Shown here in pieces: positions 19,201 through 26,298 of a stretch of DNA of 59,853 nucleotides. The DNA lies in the IMG/VR virus record IMGVR_UViG_3300013285_000017, positions 1 to 59,853 of that record. The stretch is one strand, 5' to 3'. The position numbers and the translations under genes were made by a program. The number at the start of each line of letters is the position of its first letter. The first letter of the stretch is position 1. The DNA comes from a virus. A model generated the notes under the pieces. The model made no database searches. It saw nothing but the letters and a program-made list of their open reading frames with translations, and was not told where the DNA came from.

Positions 19201-19901
19201 CATTTTGCAGAGTCGTAGATATAGTTAACAAATGCATATGTTGGATATACTGTTGCAGGCAATGTACTTAGGCCGCCGCTGATTACATTAGAAACATAGG
19301 TTGAAAGGCCTGCTACTTGCGTTAATGCTAGTGCCTCCGGCGCACTACCTACAAGAGACTGTGTGCTGGTTACTGGACTTTGTTGGCTAGTGTATGCTGT
19401 TTTGCCAAGAATGTAAGTTTGAATGATTACCCATAATCGAGTCTGTATTGCAAGATCAATCGCTGGGTTAATACTCTGACTAACACCGCTTTGATAATAA
19501 GAAGTTGCTACGTCTGTGAGATTTTCGTTGCCACCATATTGAACATCATTGATTAGCGCAGTGACAATTTTACTAATACTGGCTAGATAACTTGCTTGCA
19601 GAGCGGCAGTAAAATTATAATTATAAAAAGTAGTGCCAACACCGGCACCGGATACTTGGGCAACAACCCATGCAATCATTTCTTGTGCAATAAAAATTTG
19701 GTTATTTTTTAGTAATGCAACAGCGTTAGGATATACATTCTGCGTAGCATTGTATGTTGTTTGATTAGCAATCCATGCCGTTGCCTCGGTGGCGATGAAA
19801 TTTAAATTACTACTTATTAATGAGTACGCATTTGGATACGCATTGCTACTACTTGCAACTCCCGGTAAAAAAACATAATTCAGTATTCTTTTCTTAGCCA
19901 T
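13224..19901 (-). CDS. Giant tail/baseplate-associated structural protein (2,225 residues)
   Basis: A very large Ser/Thr/Gly/Ala-rich virion protein without signal peptide. GGAG precedes the ATG. The N-terminal 300 residues hold helical modules with a [D/N]-D-x-x-YGGN pattern (about residues 120 and 250). Around residue 470 is the block FEYGLQPTKWQAIG, which I associate with structural proteins of marine T4-like phages. The middle has repeats of the type GYxxG-x-I-x-ILGT-x-LGG...NDLTI (at least three copies) and NGTYxV units. A central region with QWSWYGAGFIDFMMRG resembles a folded core. The last 75 residues (PGETVFSFI...LKELTNT...LRWSEAQA) look highly conserved. A baseplate or fibre-attachment role is likely, but no T4 gene number can be given. 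Confidence 0.8.
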   Translation of the reverse strand: MAKKRILNYVFLPGVASSSNAYPNAYSLISSNLNFIATEATAWIANQTTYNATQNVYPNAVALLKNNQIFIAQEMIAWVVAQVSGAGVGTTFYNYNFTAALQASYLASISKIVTALINDVQYGGNENLTDVATSYYQSGVSQSINPAIDLAIQTRLWVIIQTYILGKTAYTSQQSPVTSTQSLVGSAPEALALTQVAGLSTYVSNVISGGLSTLPATVYPTYAFVNYIYDSAKCQRDIGYVLNAYLNDLRYGGNYQTSLISSRYWSKGYPQITGDRRAEVFAHQFIATLINTYVLPQASYASPNQSAVPIVRKPGTTYEANATGRITTLSGILTNVIQNGTSVLPTLVNGVTTVKVQGKQKLDSILLITNTTSNTILYNFADNQHSAKVSYFGTYSSDGTTPDLDFPQFIQTADYVTSITFDYDTSTSSSTDDVQIFVEDKEMRTRPYDFGTDAIERQRVAQPQSMLDADFEYGLQPTKWQAIGIARGYPSIYELPGTDISVVSVVTDASAGTSGVGSSLITVTTQSGHGFTVGTPFTISAFANSVAGFARAEGSFIAFAVPTPTTFTYYSTSRVGTTNGDVLSSGYTQLRKGNFYTGASIGTPIFSVNSNGAVGSLTSKFITPIGSQQIAYTGTAPSAGVPISGTGIPTGTQISGTIGSGGLIATATVLTTTVINDISFVVADATGIVEGLGIDNGSGTATFVNSVVGTTVYVNNPLTTARVGSSAVYTNVSGTNIVGVGSGAIFTVVRTSGAYGSVTATTAGTGYVVGKLITILGTALGGASPANDVTVTVSTIDGSGGVLTLTYSGTSVSGEATFTNIAQSTTSGSGINAKFSVATNATAYNVLISAIGTGYVLNETITVLGTSLGGTTPGNNLTITVTSVNAQGAINSFTASGVARTPDATYTGLTSTSAVGVGTGGTFDITRTAGVYSVVSNQLGNNYQVGDRIKILGTALEGATTANDLTIVITVVNGAAIGRFTSSGTAVSASTIDFYSTISLTEFVTANIPNSTTLATAAISKILITFSSNHGLVPGMSMLVDISSTGTNHTFAKGPFFVEQVPTLTTVIYTARTAGTIDTGTALIGTVYARPNSFFQHRPFDGGVILGTGGPQHSAQAIRMSKKYIRYQSGKGIMYTTGALFAPSFDIQSMSATGTAVGSFITITTDDTDHGCQPGGYIRVVGVDTAGYNGTYIVDAVTSERVLIVRATTVLTNAVATISTSAQMTIIKWHGASVRAGTFDDQNGMFWQYDGQYLSVVRRSSTLKLAGTVTITPNSNTLTGLNTRFRDQVKAGDRITIKGMTHVVSNVQSQTQLTVTPDYRGNTACIASKACLVQDIIMKQSEFNMDRLDGNGPSGYNVDVGKMQMIGLQWSWYGAGFIDFMMRGSDGNFIFAHRIRNSNVNTEAYMRTGNMPVRYEVINESAVSKLASSITATATVIPLADATYFPTDSGQVYIDNELISFTGKSGNNLTGCSRASPMLNFVGGANRSFTAGSATVHEINTGVILVSNTISPNISHWGSAMITDGRFDDDRGYLFNYASTGIQVSTTVATAFLIRLAPSVSNAIIGDLGDRELINRAQLLLQEIQITSDSGTGGIIVQGVLNPANYPTDPGSITFAGLASQSAGGQPSFCQVAPGGSVSWAGGGSTTTSTATVISAPTGTTAMPSSALFNQAIGSSNVYVTKTSWDTLGAQAGYALSTAETKFPAGTTITTVIANPSPIATTLSQLTGSASIPPSAFFKTASGATTLPILQTSWTTLGGSVGNNVISSDFPANTTVSGVTGPFSAAGYNYYNVAFSAGTNTAHNPVTTQLNITAIVYNSPTATFSFAPQTYAPYSNGDSITISGLTGTASGYNATYTVVSCSTTGVQVNAANFGTSPFGTPRVINNNSLSTITLSVGGTASATTSTLYFTQASWNALPIGTPVAGNTTNDPFKLTSGTVISTISAIQIFANTSYYIVTFSNPLLINVPGGTQITFNATAYYALTMSKPSSIAVTYATASSCGFSGTTLTIGGTVTGTFSAGMALTGVGLTADAKIVSGSGTTWTVAPSQSTLSGVAITATPFFAVTPAIVSATSSFQYFSQASWEALVAGYGAGVGTLVVTPTYFPSGTTISSVSVLSSFGGTSYYRINFTQSALTSVPNSTTITFSFGLPAYAQPGETVFSFIAAPGTEAVLDLSGLKELTNTTLGGRGCYPNGPDVLCINLYRASGTGNINTNVLLRWSEAQA

Positions 19902-19914
19902 TCATAATTCTCCG

Positions 19915-20448
19915 TTATGCACCTAGCGCAATTGCTAGCGCAGATGCTTTACTATCTACGTATTGTTTGTTTGTTGCCTGGGTAGACAATGTGGGGGTTG
20001 GAACTGTTACTGTTCCGCTTGCTGAAATTGATGTCACGGTTAGTGACGTTGCTGTCATTGATGTAAATGCGCTGGCCGCTGGGGTTGTGATACCTATTGA
20101 CATGTTGTTGATGTTTCCAACACTATTGGAAAAAATTGAAACAGTAGTCCCCGATAAAGTTAAATTAGAACCTGCACTTATAGCTACGACGCCAGTTGCA
20201 CTAATAGCTACAGTGCCGCCACCCGATATCTGGGCATTTCCTCCAACAATTAAATTACTTAGTGTACCTAATCTCGTTAAGCTACTACTGACAATACCAC
20301 TGCCTAGAGTAGAACTACTGAGAGCTGTAACTCCTGATATTAAAAAATTTGATAAGGTGTTAACGTTGCCATTAGAGTCAACAGTAAATCCCGGGCTTTC
20401 GAACCCAGCTTCTGATCTTAGATATTTTTGATTTACAATAAATGTCAT
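19915..20448 (-). CDS. Short tail-fibre-like protein
   Basis: 177 residues, rich in Ser, Thr, Gly and Ala with alternating hydrophobics, typical of fibrous beta structure. The N-terminus (QKYLRSEAGFESPGFTVDSNGN) looks like an attachment domain. The end STQATNKQYVDSKASALA resembles the common tail-fibre segment P-x3-QxxTK-x-YVDS, which leads into a coiled or foldon region. The start has AGGAATAG in position and a late-promoter-like element 20 bases upstream. It follows the sedolisin gene and precedes the giant protein, which opens 14 bases after it. It may be a short fibre or a linker between the giant protein and longer fibres. Confidence 0.7.
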   Translation of the reverse strand: MTFIVNQKYLRSEAGFESPGFTVDSNGNVNTLSNFLISGVTALSSSTLGSGIVSSSLTRLGTLSNLIVGGNAQISGGGTVAISATGVVAISAGSNLTLSGTTVSIFSNSVGNINNMSIGITTPAASAFTSMTATSLTVTSISASGTVTVPTPTLSTQATNKQYVDSKASALAIALGA

Positions 20449-20467
20449 CTCTATTCCTATTAGTATG

Positions 20468-20474
20468 TATTTAC
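20468..20474 (-). promoter_or_regulatory. Late-promoter-like -10 element
   Basis: Minus-strand GTAAATACATACTAATAGGAATAG, 20 bases before the ATG at 20448. It shares the exact 11-mer TAAATACATAC with the gp18 element and lies in the gap after the sedolisin gene. Confidence 0.5.
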
Positions 20475-20498
20475 CCGAATTTTAAAGCACACGGTTTA

Positions 20499-22070
20499 TT
20501 ACCTAGCTCCTGTTGTGCGCCTTGGATAAGTCTGACCCGAAGCTGGTCTAAATCCGTAGTTTAGTTTAGGAAATGTAGAACCTGTGTGGAAATATTTGTA
20601 AATTTGATCTACCTTTGGAGTGCCCATGCCAGTAACCGGATCCCATCCTACTGTTGTGGTATAACCCGTCGCGAGCCCGTTACGGTTGTCACCACTGATA
20701 ATATCATTAAACAATGAGCTGTTGGCATACCAAGTAGCCATATTAAATGGTATTCTAAATCCCAGTAGTCCAGATAATCTTGCCCATATGCCAGCAAGCA
20801 ATGGAGCTGATGCGCTAGTGCCGCCATATTGAACCAAAATTCCACCAACATAAAATTGATAACCTGTATTGGCATCAGCAGGGGCACTTATATCTGGGAC
20901 TCCTCGCCTTGGTAAAGCAGTTACAGCTCCTGTGGTAGTTGAAGTTTGTGTTCTAGTTGTTAGGCCGTTTTGCCAGACTGGACGAGGGACAGTGCTACTG
21001 ATGCCTCCGCCACTTCCACTCCATGCAACTTCGCTAGTAATTTGATTACTGCCGTTAAGTACTACAGTAGTTCCGCCTGATGAAACCATATATTGACTAC
21101 AGCATGTATTCACCATGCTTAAATCATTTGCTCCGCTGTCGCCACTACTGACAAATACTGTTATGCCTTTTGCTACGCAGGCTTGTAATGCAGTATCATA
21201 TTGTGTTCCGTCCCCAATGCCCCAGCTGATATCTAATACGCAAGGGTTATTCACAGTATCAGTGGCTGTGGCATTTATATTGTCAATGATATTTTGAGTG
21301 CCGCCATTTGGTGCTGTATAGTAGGCGATCTTTGCTCGAGGCGCGGCTGCGCCGGCACAATAAATATCTAACATACTTTCTGCATCACTAGTATTACTGG
21401 CAGTGGCACCATTAACATTTATTCTAGTGATAGACGGAACAGCTAATCCAATACGACTAAACGTGCTGGTCAAATCACTAGCACTATAACCAGTAACATA
21501 ACCACTGTAGGTCAATTCAAAAATTCCAATGCATACTCCGTAGCCGTCACCTGCAGGGGTTTTGTAGGCTGTATTCATCTGAACTGGTGTTACTGCAATT
21601 GACGGGGTCACTGCCATAGGATCTATATTGTGTTTGATTGCATGCTTTACTGCAATAAAACTTTCATCAAATCCCGGAACTTGTTCAATAATACCTGCTA
21701 TATCAGCTGGAATAGTTGGCGTAACATCGGGCATCATAAAAGTTCTGCCGTCAGCTGTTACATCTTGTAGTGTAATCTTAAATAGCCTGTTAAAAACTCC
21801 CACAGTTCCTTTGACTTTTACTACACTCTGTCCATGGTGGGCTTCTGTTACTGTGAGATTATTTGATCTAGCCCATGCGGTTACTCTGTTTAAATTGTCG
21901 TCAGTTGCACCAAATTGATAAACAAACTCACTGTGCCCTAGTATTGGTTCGCTCCCGGCTAGAACGTCATCAGCATATTGTTTTAAAGTCATTCCGTTTT
22001 CATGTGTATCTCTAACAAGATATAAACTGATGTTAATGATATCGGTGATATTTTTATTAATTGAAGACAT
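20499..22070 (-). CDS. Sedolisin-type serine-carboxyl peptidase (S53, kumamolisin-like) with pro-domain
   Basis: 523 residues. Residues about 15-145 resemble the S53 activation pro-domain (LxQYADDVLAG, GHSEFVYQFGAT, VKGTVGVFNRLF). The catalytic domain has every signature residue of the family: Glu231 and Asp235 in the E-x3-D motif, Asp311 in SSGDSGA (oxyanion Asp), and Ser419 in GGTSASAP. A calcium site follows: Asp456-Ile457, then G475-W-D477 in VGWDPVTGMGTP. S53 enzymes are usually secreted acid endopeptidases matured by pro-domain cleavage. No signal peptide is seen, consistent with assembly into a virion or release at lysis. The ATG is one base after the stop of the upstream fibre gene and has AGAGG, so it is coupled to fibre synthesis. 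The basic C-terminal tail might be an anchor. Confidence 0.93.
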   Translation of the reverse strand: MSSINKNITDIINISLYLVRDTHENGMTLKQYADDVLAGSEPILGHSEFVYQFGATDDNLNRVTAWARSNNLTVTEAHHGQSVVKVKGTVGVFNRLFKITLQDVTADGRTFMMPDVTPTIPADIAGIIEQVPGFDESFIAVKHAIKHNIDPMAVTPSIAVTPVQMNTAYKTPAGDGYGVCIGIFELTYSGYVTGYSASDLTSTFSRIGLAVPSITRINVNGATASNTSDAESMLDIYCAGAAAPRAKIAYYTAPNGGTQNIIDNINATATDTVNNPCVLDISWGIGDGTQYDTALQACVAKGITVFVSSGDSGANDLSMVNTCCSQYMVSSGGTTVVLNGSNQITSEVAWSGSGGGISSTVPRPVWQNGLTTRTQTSTTTGAVTALPRRGVPDISAPADANTGYQFYVGGILVQYGGTSASAPLLAGIWARLSGLLGFRIPFNMATWYANSSLFNDIISGDNRNGLATGYTTTVGWDPVTGMGTPKVDQIYKYFHTGSTFPKLNYGFRPASGQTYPRRTTGAR

Positions 22071-22071
22071 A

Positions 22072-23214
22072 TTAAACCTCTAGTTGAACAAATGTCAGTG
22101 TAACTGTTATTGCAACGCTACTAGAACCATTATTATAAATTCTCAACGGGATTGCAGTAGTTGGCGTTGGGGTTTCTGCACTATAGCCAATAATTGCTGG
22201 ACTAAAATATTGTGTTGCGCCGGTAGTGGTTATGGCTTCTGCAATCACCCCCGTGCCAGGAGTAGGATCTGTAGTAATACTTCGTCCAGTATCAGCGGCC
22301 ATAGTTGCCGCACTATTATAAATTGTTACCCATGCGGCACTTGATGTTTGTACACTGTACAATGCATAACCTTTAAATCCAGTGACAGTGTATGTACCAC
22401 TCGTTCCTGCAGGCAATGTTATCGATGTAACCAATGCCGATGTTCGACTAACTAGTCCACTGCCTGATCCACCACCCAAAGCACTGATCACCCCGCCAAT
22501 AATAGTAATACTTGTTCCATCAACTTTAACACCACCTAATGTGTTAGCTGTTGCTACTGGAAGAGCATATTGCAGTGAGCCAATCACTCCATTATTGATA
22601 GTAATAGTTGTTCCGTCAACTTTGACACCACCTAGTATAGTTGTGCTTGCAGTAGGTAACAAATATGAAGCTGTTGCACTTATCACACCGTTATTGATAA
22701 TAATACTAGTGCCATCAACTTTAACACCACCGAGTTGTCCGCCTGAGCTAATTCCTGCGATAGGCAAAGAATACGAACTGCTGTTGACTGTTATCGTAGC
22801 AACACCGCCCGACACGCTGGCCGATGTTAATCCGGCTCCTGTGAAATTTAAAGTATTTACTGCACTGGCAGATCCTTGAGTAACTCCTGTATTTTGTACA
22901 GTAACTCCTGATATACCTGCTTGCTGTTGAGTGCCGGTTACCGTGCTAGTTAACAATCCAGTGCCACTATTGTAACTAAATGTTATACCTGTTGAGGTAC
23001 CGCTTGTGATTAAACTGGCAGCGACTGATTTTATATTAGCGGAACTTGCACTGAGTATGTTGCCAGTATTGATAATACTAGTGCCGTCCGCACTAGGAAA
23101 ACCATTGGCTGAACTAGATTGTACACTCCATACTGAACCATTATAGACCCATGTAGTGCCACCATAAGTATATGTTTGATTTGTTGCAGGACTTAACGGA
23201 AAACTAAAGCTCAT
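22072..23214 (-). CDS. Tail fibre protein with three LGGVKVDG repeats
   Basis: 380 residues. The N-terminus (PLSPATNQTYTYGGTTWVYNGSVWSV) is a short Trp/Tyr motif seen in phage fibre proteins. It is followed by a Ser/Thr-rich region and a VTVQNTGVTQGSASAVNTLNFTG-type strand pair that is also present in the 808-residue fibre. Three repeats of LGGVKVDGT-[ST]-I-x-I-x(1,2)-GVI (about residues 160-255) form the shaft. The last 125 residues are a distinct beta domain, possibly receptor-binding. AAGGA precedes the ATG. The stop lies one base before the sedolisin start. The repeat unit is the same as in the next two upstream genes, so these three probably form one fibre system. Confidence 0.8.
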   Translation of the reverse strand: MSFSFPLSPATNQTYTYGGTTWVYNGSVWSVQSSSANGFPSADGTSIINTGNILSASSANIKSVAASLITSGTSTGITFSYNSGTGLLTSTVTGTQQQAGISGVTVQNTGVTQGSASAVNTLNFTGAGLTSASVSGGVATITVNSSSYSLPIAGISSGGQLGGVKVDGTSIIINNGVISATASYLLPTASTTILGGVKVDGTTITINNGVIGSLQYALPVATANTLGGVKVDGTSITIIGGVISALGGGSGSGLVSRTSALVTSITLPAGTSGTYTVTGFKGYALYSVQTSSAAWVTIYNSAATMAADTGRSITTDPTPGTGVIAEAITTTGATQYFSPAIIGYSAETPTPTTAIPLRIYNNGSSSVAITVTLTFVQLEV

Positions 23215-23229
23215 AAGATATCCTTAATA

Positions 23230-23733
23230 TTACCAAGTGCTTAAAGCCGCACGTTTCCATGTGTTTGTAGCGATACATACATAGACGTAAGTACTATCAT
23301 AAGCAATTTGGCCTTGAATTCCTACACTGGTTGCAGTTGCCGGGGCAGAAATTAAGCCGCTACTGATAACACCATTGTTGATTGTTATTGTAGATCCGTC
23401 AACTTTGACACCTCCTAATACACCCAACGAACTAATACCCGCTTGCGGAAGAGTGTAGGTGTTGTTGGCTGTGATAACTCCACTGCCGTTTATAGTAATG
23501 CTAGTGCCGTCAATCTTCACTCCACCTAATATACTGGTAGTAGCTGTGGGTAATGTATAACTGTTGCCTGTTGGATTACTTGCATAGCTCAAACTATTCC
23601 AGGCGCTACTGCCGTTGCCATACTTTACTTTTAATGAGTCGGTTTCAAGGCCTGGCTCTCCGCTAGCAAGTGTTGGGTTTACACTAGCCCAGTTTGCGGC
23701 AGTGTCTCTTCTTAATTTTATTTGTACTGACAT
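23230..23733 (-). CDS. Small fibre protein with Mtd-N-like domain and two LGGVKVDG repeats
   Basis: 167 residues. The first 50 residues (KLRRDTAANWASVNPTLASG, then EPGLETDSLKVKYGNG and AWNSL) match the short N-terminal domain shared by many phage tail fibres and by the Bordetella phage major tropism determinant. It normally mounts a trimeric fibre. Two LGGVK[IV]DG repeats follow, then a C-terminal motif with IAYDSTYVYVCIATNTWKR, a typical fibre-tip or trimer-cap sequence. No Shine-Dalgarno is obvious beyond GGAT. It is set between two longer repeat fibres and may be an adaptor subunit. A retroelement that could diversify it is not visible. Confidence 0.78.
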   Translation of the reverse strand: MSVQIKLRRDTAANWASVNPTLASGEPGLETDSLKVKYGNGSSAWNSLSYASNPTGNSYTLPTATTSILGGVKIDGTSITINGSGVITANNTYTLPQAGISSLGVLGGVKVDGSTITINNGVISSGLISAPATATSVGIQGQIAYDSTYVYVCIATNTWKRAALSTW

Positions 23734-23756
23734 TTGTTATCCATTGTAGTTAAGTA

Positions 23757-26183
23757 TTAAGGCAAATTAGATATCTGCTTGATGTTTATGGTGCCAACCA
23801 TACCCGAATGTATGGAACAGTTATATGAAAACGTTGCGCCCGAGTTGCCTTGGGGTATTTGCCAATATAGGGTGCCTGTTTGCTGTCCTTGGGCATTAGA
23901 GCCGGTACTGACCACACCAGTTGTACTTACATGTATTAATCCTGTATTAAAATTAGTGCCACTATTTCTAATCAAGAACGGATGTCCGGATACATTTAGA
24001 TTAAATGCAATAGTAGTACCGCTAATAGCATAAATTGTCGGATTATCTCCACTATATTGATTGTTGAATTGATAAGATGATGCTCCATTATTGGTAACAT
24101 CTAATCTAGTTATCGCAGGATAGGTAGGTACACTAGCGGTCGAAGCCGCGCTGATCACACCGCTAGCAATTGTAATACTTGTACCATCAACTTTCACACC
24201 ACCTAGTACACTAGTTGTCGCCGTAGGCAGTGTGTAGGTAGTATAGTTGGCCGTGATAACTCCGCTACCATTAATAGTAACAGTAGTTCCGTCAACTTTG
24301 ACTCCACCTAGTACACTAGTTGTCGCCGTAGGCAGTGTGTAGGTAGTATAGTTGGCCGTGATAACTCCGCTACCATTAATAGTAACAGTAGTTCCGTCAA
24401 CTTTGACTCCACCTAACGTACTAGTTGTAGCTGTGGTCAAGGTATAAGATGATGTAGAACTAATTACACCAGTGCCGTTGATAGTAACTGTAGTGCCATC
24501 AACTTTGACACCACCCAATTGAGTGGTTGAAGCTGTGGGCAAAGTGTATCCACCTACTCCAGAACCAGTGTAATAAAGTTGACCATTACCATTAAATGCT
24601 AGAGTTGATCCATCTATTTTTACACCACCTAACACTGTGGTTGAAGCTAACGGCAATGAATAAGTGGTATAGTTGGCTGTGATAATTCCACTACCATTGA
24701 TTGTAACTGTAGTACCGTCTACTTTAACTCCGCCCAATACTGATGTAGTAGCTGTGGGCAATGTATAAACACTACCACCGGTTGAACTAATCACTCCACT
24801 ACCGTTAATTGTAATAGTAGAACCGTCAACTTTGACACCACCTAATACTGTGGTGCTTGCTGTTGGGAGAGACAGGGTGTCGCCAGCATTTGCAAGAGCA
24901 TTCCAAACACCGCTGTGTGCAAAATACATTTTTCCATCAGCGTGACTATGTGCCAATGCCCCATCATATGAGGCAGCATTTGGAAAAGTTGCTTGACTAG
25001 CATAGTAGAATGGTATAATGTTTGCTACTGTGGCCCCAGTTATGATATTTTGAAATGTGGTAGCACCGGATACGGTACCGCCTATAAAATTACTGGCACT
25101 GCCGGTGGAAGAAATAGCTCCGTTGTTAATAGTGATAGTAGTGCCATCAACCTTAACCCCGCCCAATACTGTTGTTGACGCTGTGGGTAATGTATAACTA
25201 CTGCCGCCGCTTCCGCCTGCAGATGTCAACGCTACTGGCTGAATCCATTCGGTTCCGGTATATACAAATAATTGTCCAGTATTAGTATTGAGCCATAAAT
25301 TTCCACTTCCTGGGGTCAGTGGATTAGTGTCACTTAAAGATGCACTTCCAACAGCTGATACTGATATAGTTGCAACACTGCCAGAAACACTAGCAAGTAC
25401 TCCTGTTCCTGTAAAATTTAATGTAGTAACTGCGGCGACTGAGCCAGCCGTTACTCCTGTGTTCTGTACAGAGACACCTGTTATTCCGGAACCGCCTGCA
25501 CCACCACTTACAATACTAGTCATAGTACCTGTACCAGCATTGTATGTAAATGAAATACCAGTTTGTGTTCCGCCTGTGAGCATTGCGGCAGCGGCAGCTT
25601 TTATTGCGCTCGGTATTGTACTGATTTTTCCAGTGATATCAGTAGTAATTGTTACACCATCAATAATTACTCCACCTAAAGCTGTAGTAGTTGCTGGTGT
25701 TAATACTGTACCAGATCCTCCGCCACCTGCTCCGTCGCCGCCACCTACTATCGGGCTTGATACAATCTGTGTTGGGATGCCTAGCGGAAATATTGTTTCT
25801 GCATAGGTAGCAGTAAAACTAACTTTTGTACCTACAAACCCTGTATTTGGTGTTGCATACAAAATTAGATAGCTGTCATTTACTGAAGCTGAAAGCGTAA
25901 CAATTTGACTGGTAAGTGTGGTTCTTCCAAAAATTGTATATGCGGCTCCTTCTGGTCTAGCAGTAACTAGTACATGCATACTTTCTTTGTTATTACTATC
26001 TGCTTCTGCATGTAAAAAATACGTAGCACTGGCAAAATTTCCTACATACCAGCGATCAATCTCGATAGATGTTGAAACCGATGGGAGCAATGTTCTATTT
26101 CCCTTGTAAGAGAAATTAGATCCGGGCAACAACGATAACGAATGTTGTGGGCCTTGTGAAAAATAAGTAGTTAGATTTAACAT
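23757..26183 (-). CDS. Long tail fibre with nine LGGVKVDG repeats and C-terminal cupredoxin-like domain
   Basis: 808 residues. An N-terminal beta domain (residues 1-130) is followed by a Gly-rich linker, a strand pair shared with the 380-residue fibre, and the motif NPLTPGSGNLWLNTNTGQLFVYTGTEW. The shaft has nine copies of LGGV[KI][VI]DG, the last ones spaced exactly 35 residues apart. The final 105 residues look like a cupredoxin: His734 in GHPFLI, Cys789, His792 and Met795 in YNCSIHSGMVG, i.e. the His-Cys-His-Met set of type 1 copper proteins. Whether copper binds is unknown; the fold may serve only as a receptor-binding tip. No Shine-Dalgarno sequence is seen, but a late-promoter-like element is 40 bases upstream. 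Confidence 0.85.
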   Translation of the reverse strand: MLNLTTYFSQGPQHSLSLLPGSNFSYKGNRTLLPSVSTSIEIDRWYVGNFASATYFLHAEADSNNKESMHVLVTARPEGAAYTIFGRTTLTSQIVTLSASVNDSYLILYATPNTGFVGTKVSFTATYAETIFPLGIPTQIVSSPIVGGGDGAGGGGSGTVLTPATTTALGGVIIDGVTITTDITGKISTIPSAIKAAAAAMLTGGTQTGISFTYNAGTGTMTSIVSGGAGGSGITGVSVQNTGVTAGSVAAVTTLNFTGTGVLASVSGSVATISVSAVGSASLSDTNPLTPGSGNLWLNTNTGQLFVYTGTEWIQPVALTSAGGSGGSSYTLPTASTTVLGGVKVDGTTITINNGAISSTGSASNFIGGTVSGATTFQNIITGATVANIIPFYYASQATFPNAASYDGALAHSHADGKMYFAHSGVWNALANAGDTLSLPTASTTVLGGVKVDGSTITINGSGVISSTGGSVYTLPTATTSVLGGVKVDGTTVTINGSGIITANYTTYSLPLASTTVLGGVKIDGSTLAFNGNGQLYYTGSGVGGYTLPTASTTQLGGVKVDGTTVTINGTGVISSTSSYTLTTATTSTLGGVKVDGTTVTINGSGVITANYTTYTLPTATTSVLGGVKVDGTTVTINGSGVITANYTTYTLPTATTSVLGGVKVDGTSITIASGVISAASTASVPTYPAITRLDVTNNGASSYQFNNQYSGDNPTIYAISGTTIAFNLNVSGHPFLIRNSGTNFNTGLIHVSTTGVVSTGSNAQGQQTGTLYWQIPQGNSGATFSYNCSIHSGMVGTINIKQISNLP
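24199..24408. repeat. Perfect 105-bp tandem duplication in the fibre gene
   Basis: Bases 24199-24303 and 24304-24408 are identical. Each encodes exactly 35 residues, one LGGVKVDGT shaft unit, so the frame is kept. Neighbouring units share the protein pattern but differ in DNA, so this pair is recent. Confidence 0.95.
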
Positions 26184-26221
26184 AGATTAACCAGAATGTA
26201 CATGCTTTTAGCCATTATGTA

Positions 26222-26228
26222 TATTTAG
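26222..26228 (-). promoter_or_regulatory. Late-promoter-like -10 element in divergent gap
   Basis: Minus-strand AGCTAAATATACATAATGG, 39 bases before the fibre ATG at 26183, nearly identical to the gp13 element. The 115-base gap (26184-26298) also serves the plus-strand island, where AGGA lies seven bases before the ATG at 26299. A weak TTGCTC/TATGCT pair could be a plus-strand sigma-70-type promoter. Confidence 0.45.
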
Positions 26229-26298
26229 CTATTTCAAAACTCTTGCTCGCAAACGCAAAATATGCTAAATTACTGTATATTTCACTATAGGACTATCT

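Noticed and set aside
20499-22070. Sedolisin gene as cellular contamination or a chimeric contig
   Set aside because: It is tightly coupled (one-base gap) to fibre genes, has the same strand and style of ribosome site, and a late-promoter box follows it; a read-level check would settle this.
22382-22879. Long plus-strand open frame antisense to the LGGVKVDG fibre (also 25288-25806 and 19967-20431)
   Set aside because: Pro/Leu/Val-rich translations of the reverse of Thr/Gly/Val repeats; no ribosome site and the sense strand is clearly the gene.
23230-23733. Possible diversity-generating retroelement because of an Mtd-N-like domain
   Set aside because: No reverse transcriptase, template repeat or adenine-biased variable repeat is seen; this N-terminal domain is widespread in ordinary fibres.
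24130-25200. Regular repeats that could look like a CRISPR array
   Set aside because: Units are in-frame codons of a fibre shaft with degenerate DNA, no constant repeat with unique spacers, and no cas genes.
26283-26293. CACTATAGGAC, resembling the end of a T7-type promoter
   Set aside because: Only 11 bases match, the upstream recognition part is absent, and no single-subunit RNA polymerase is visible.
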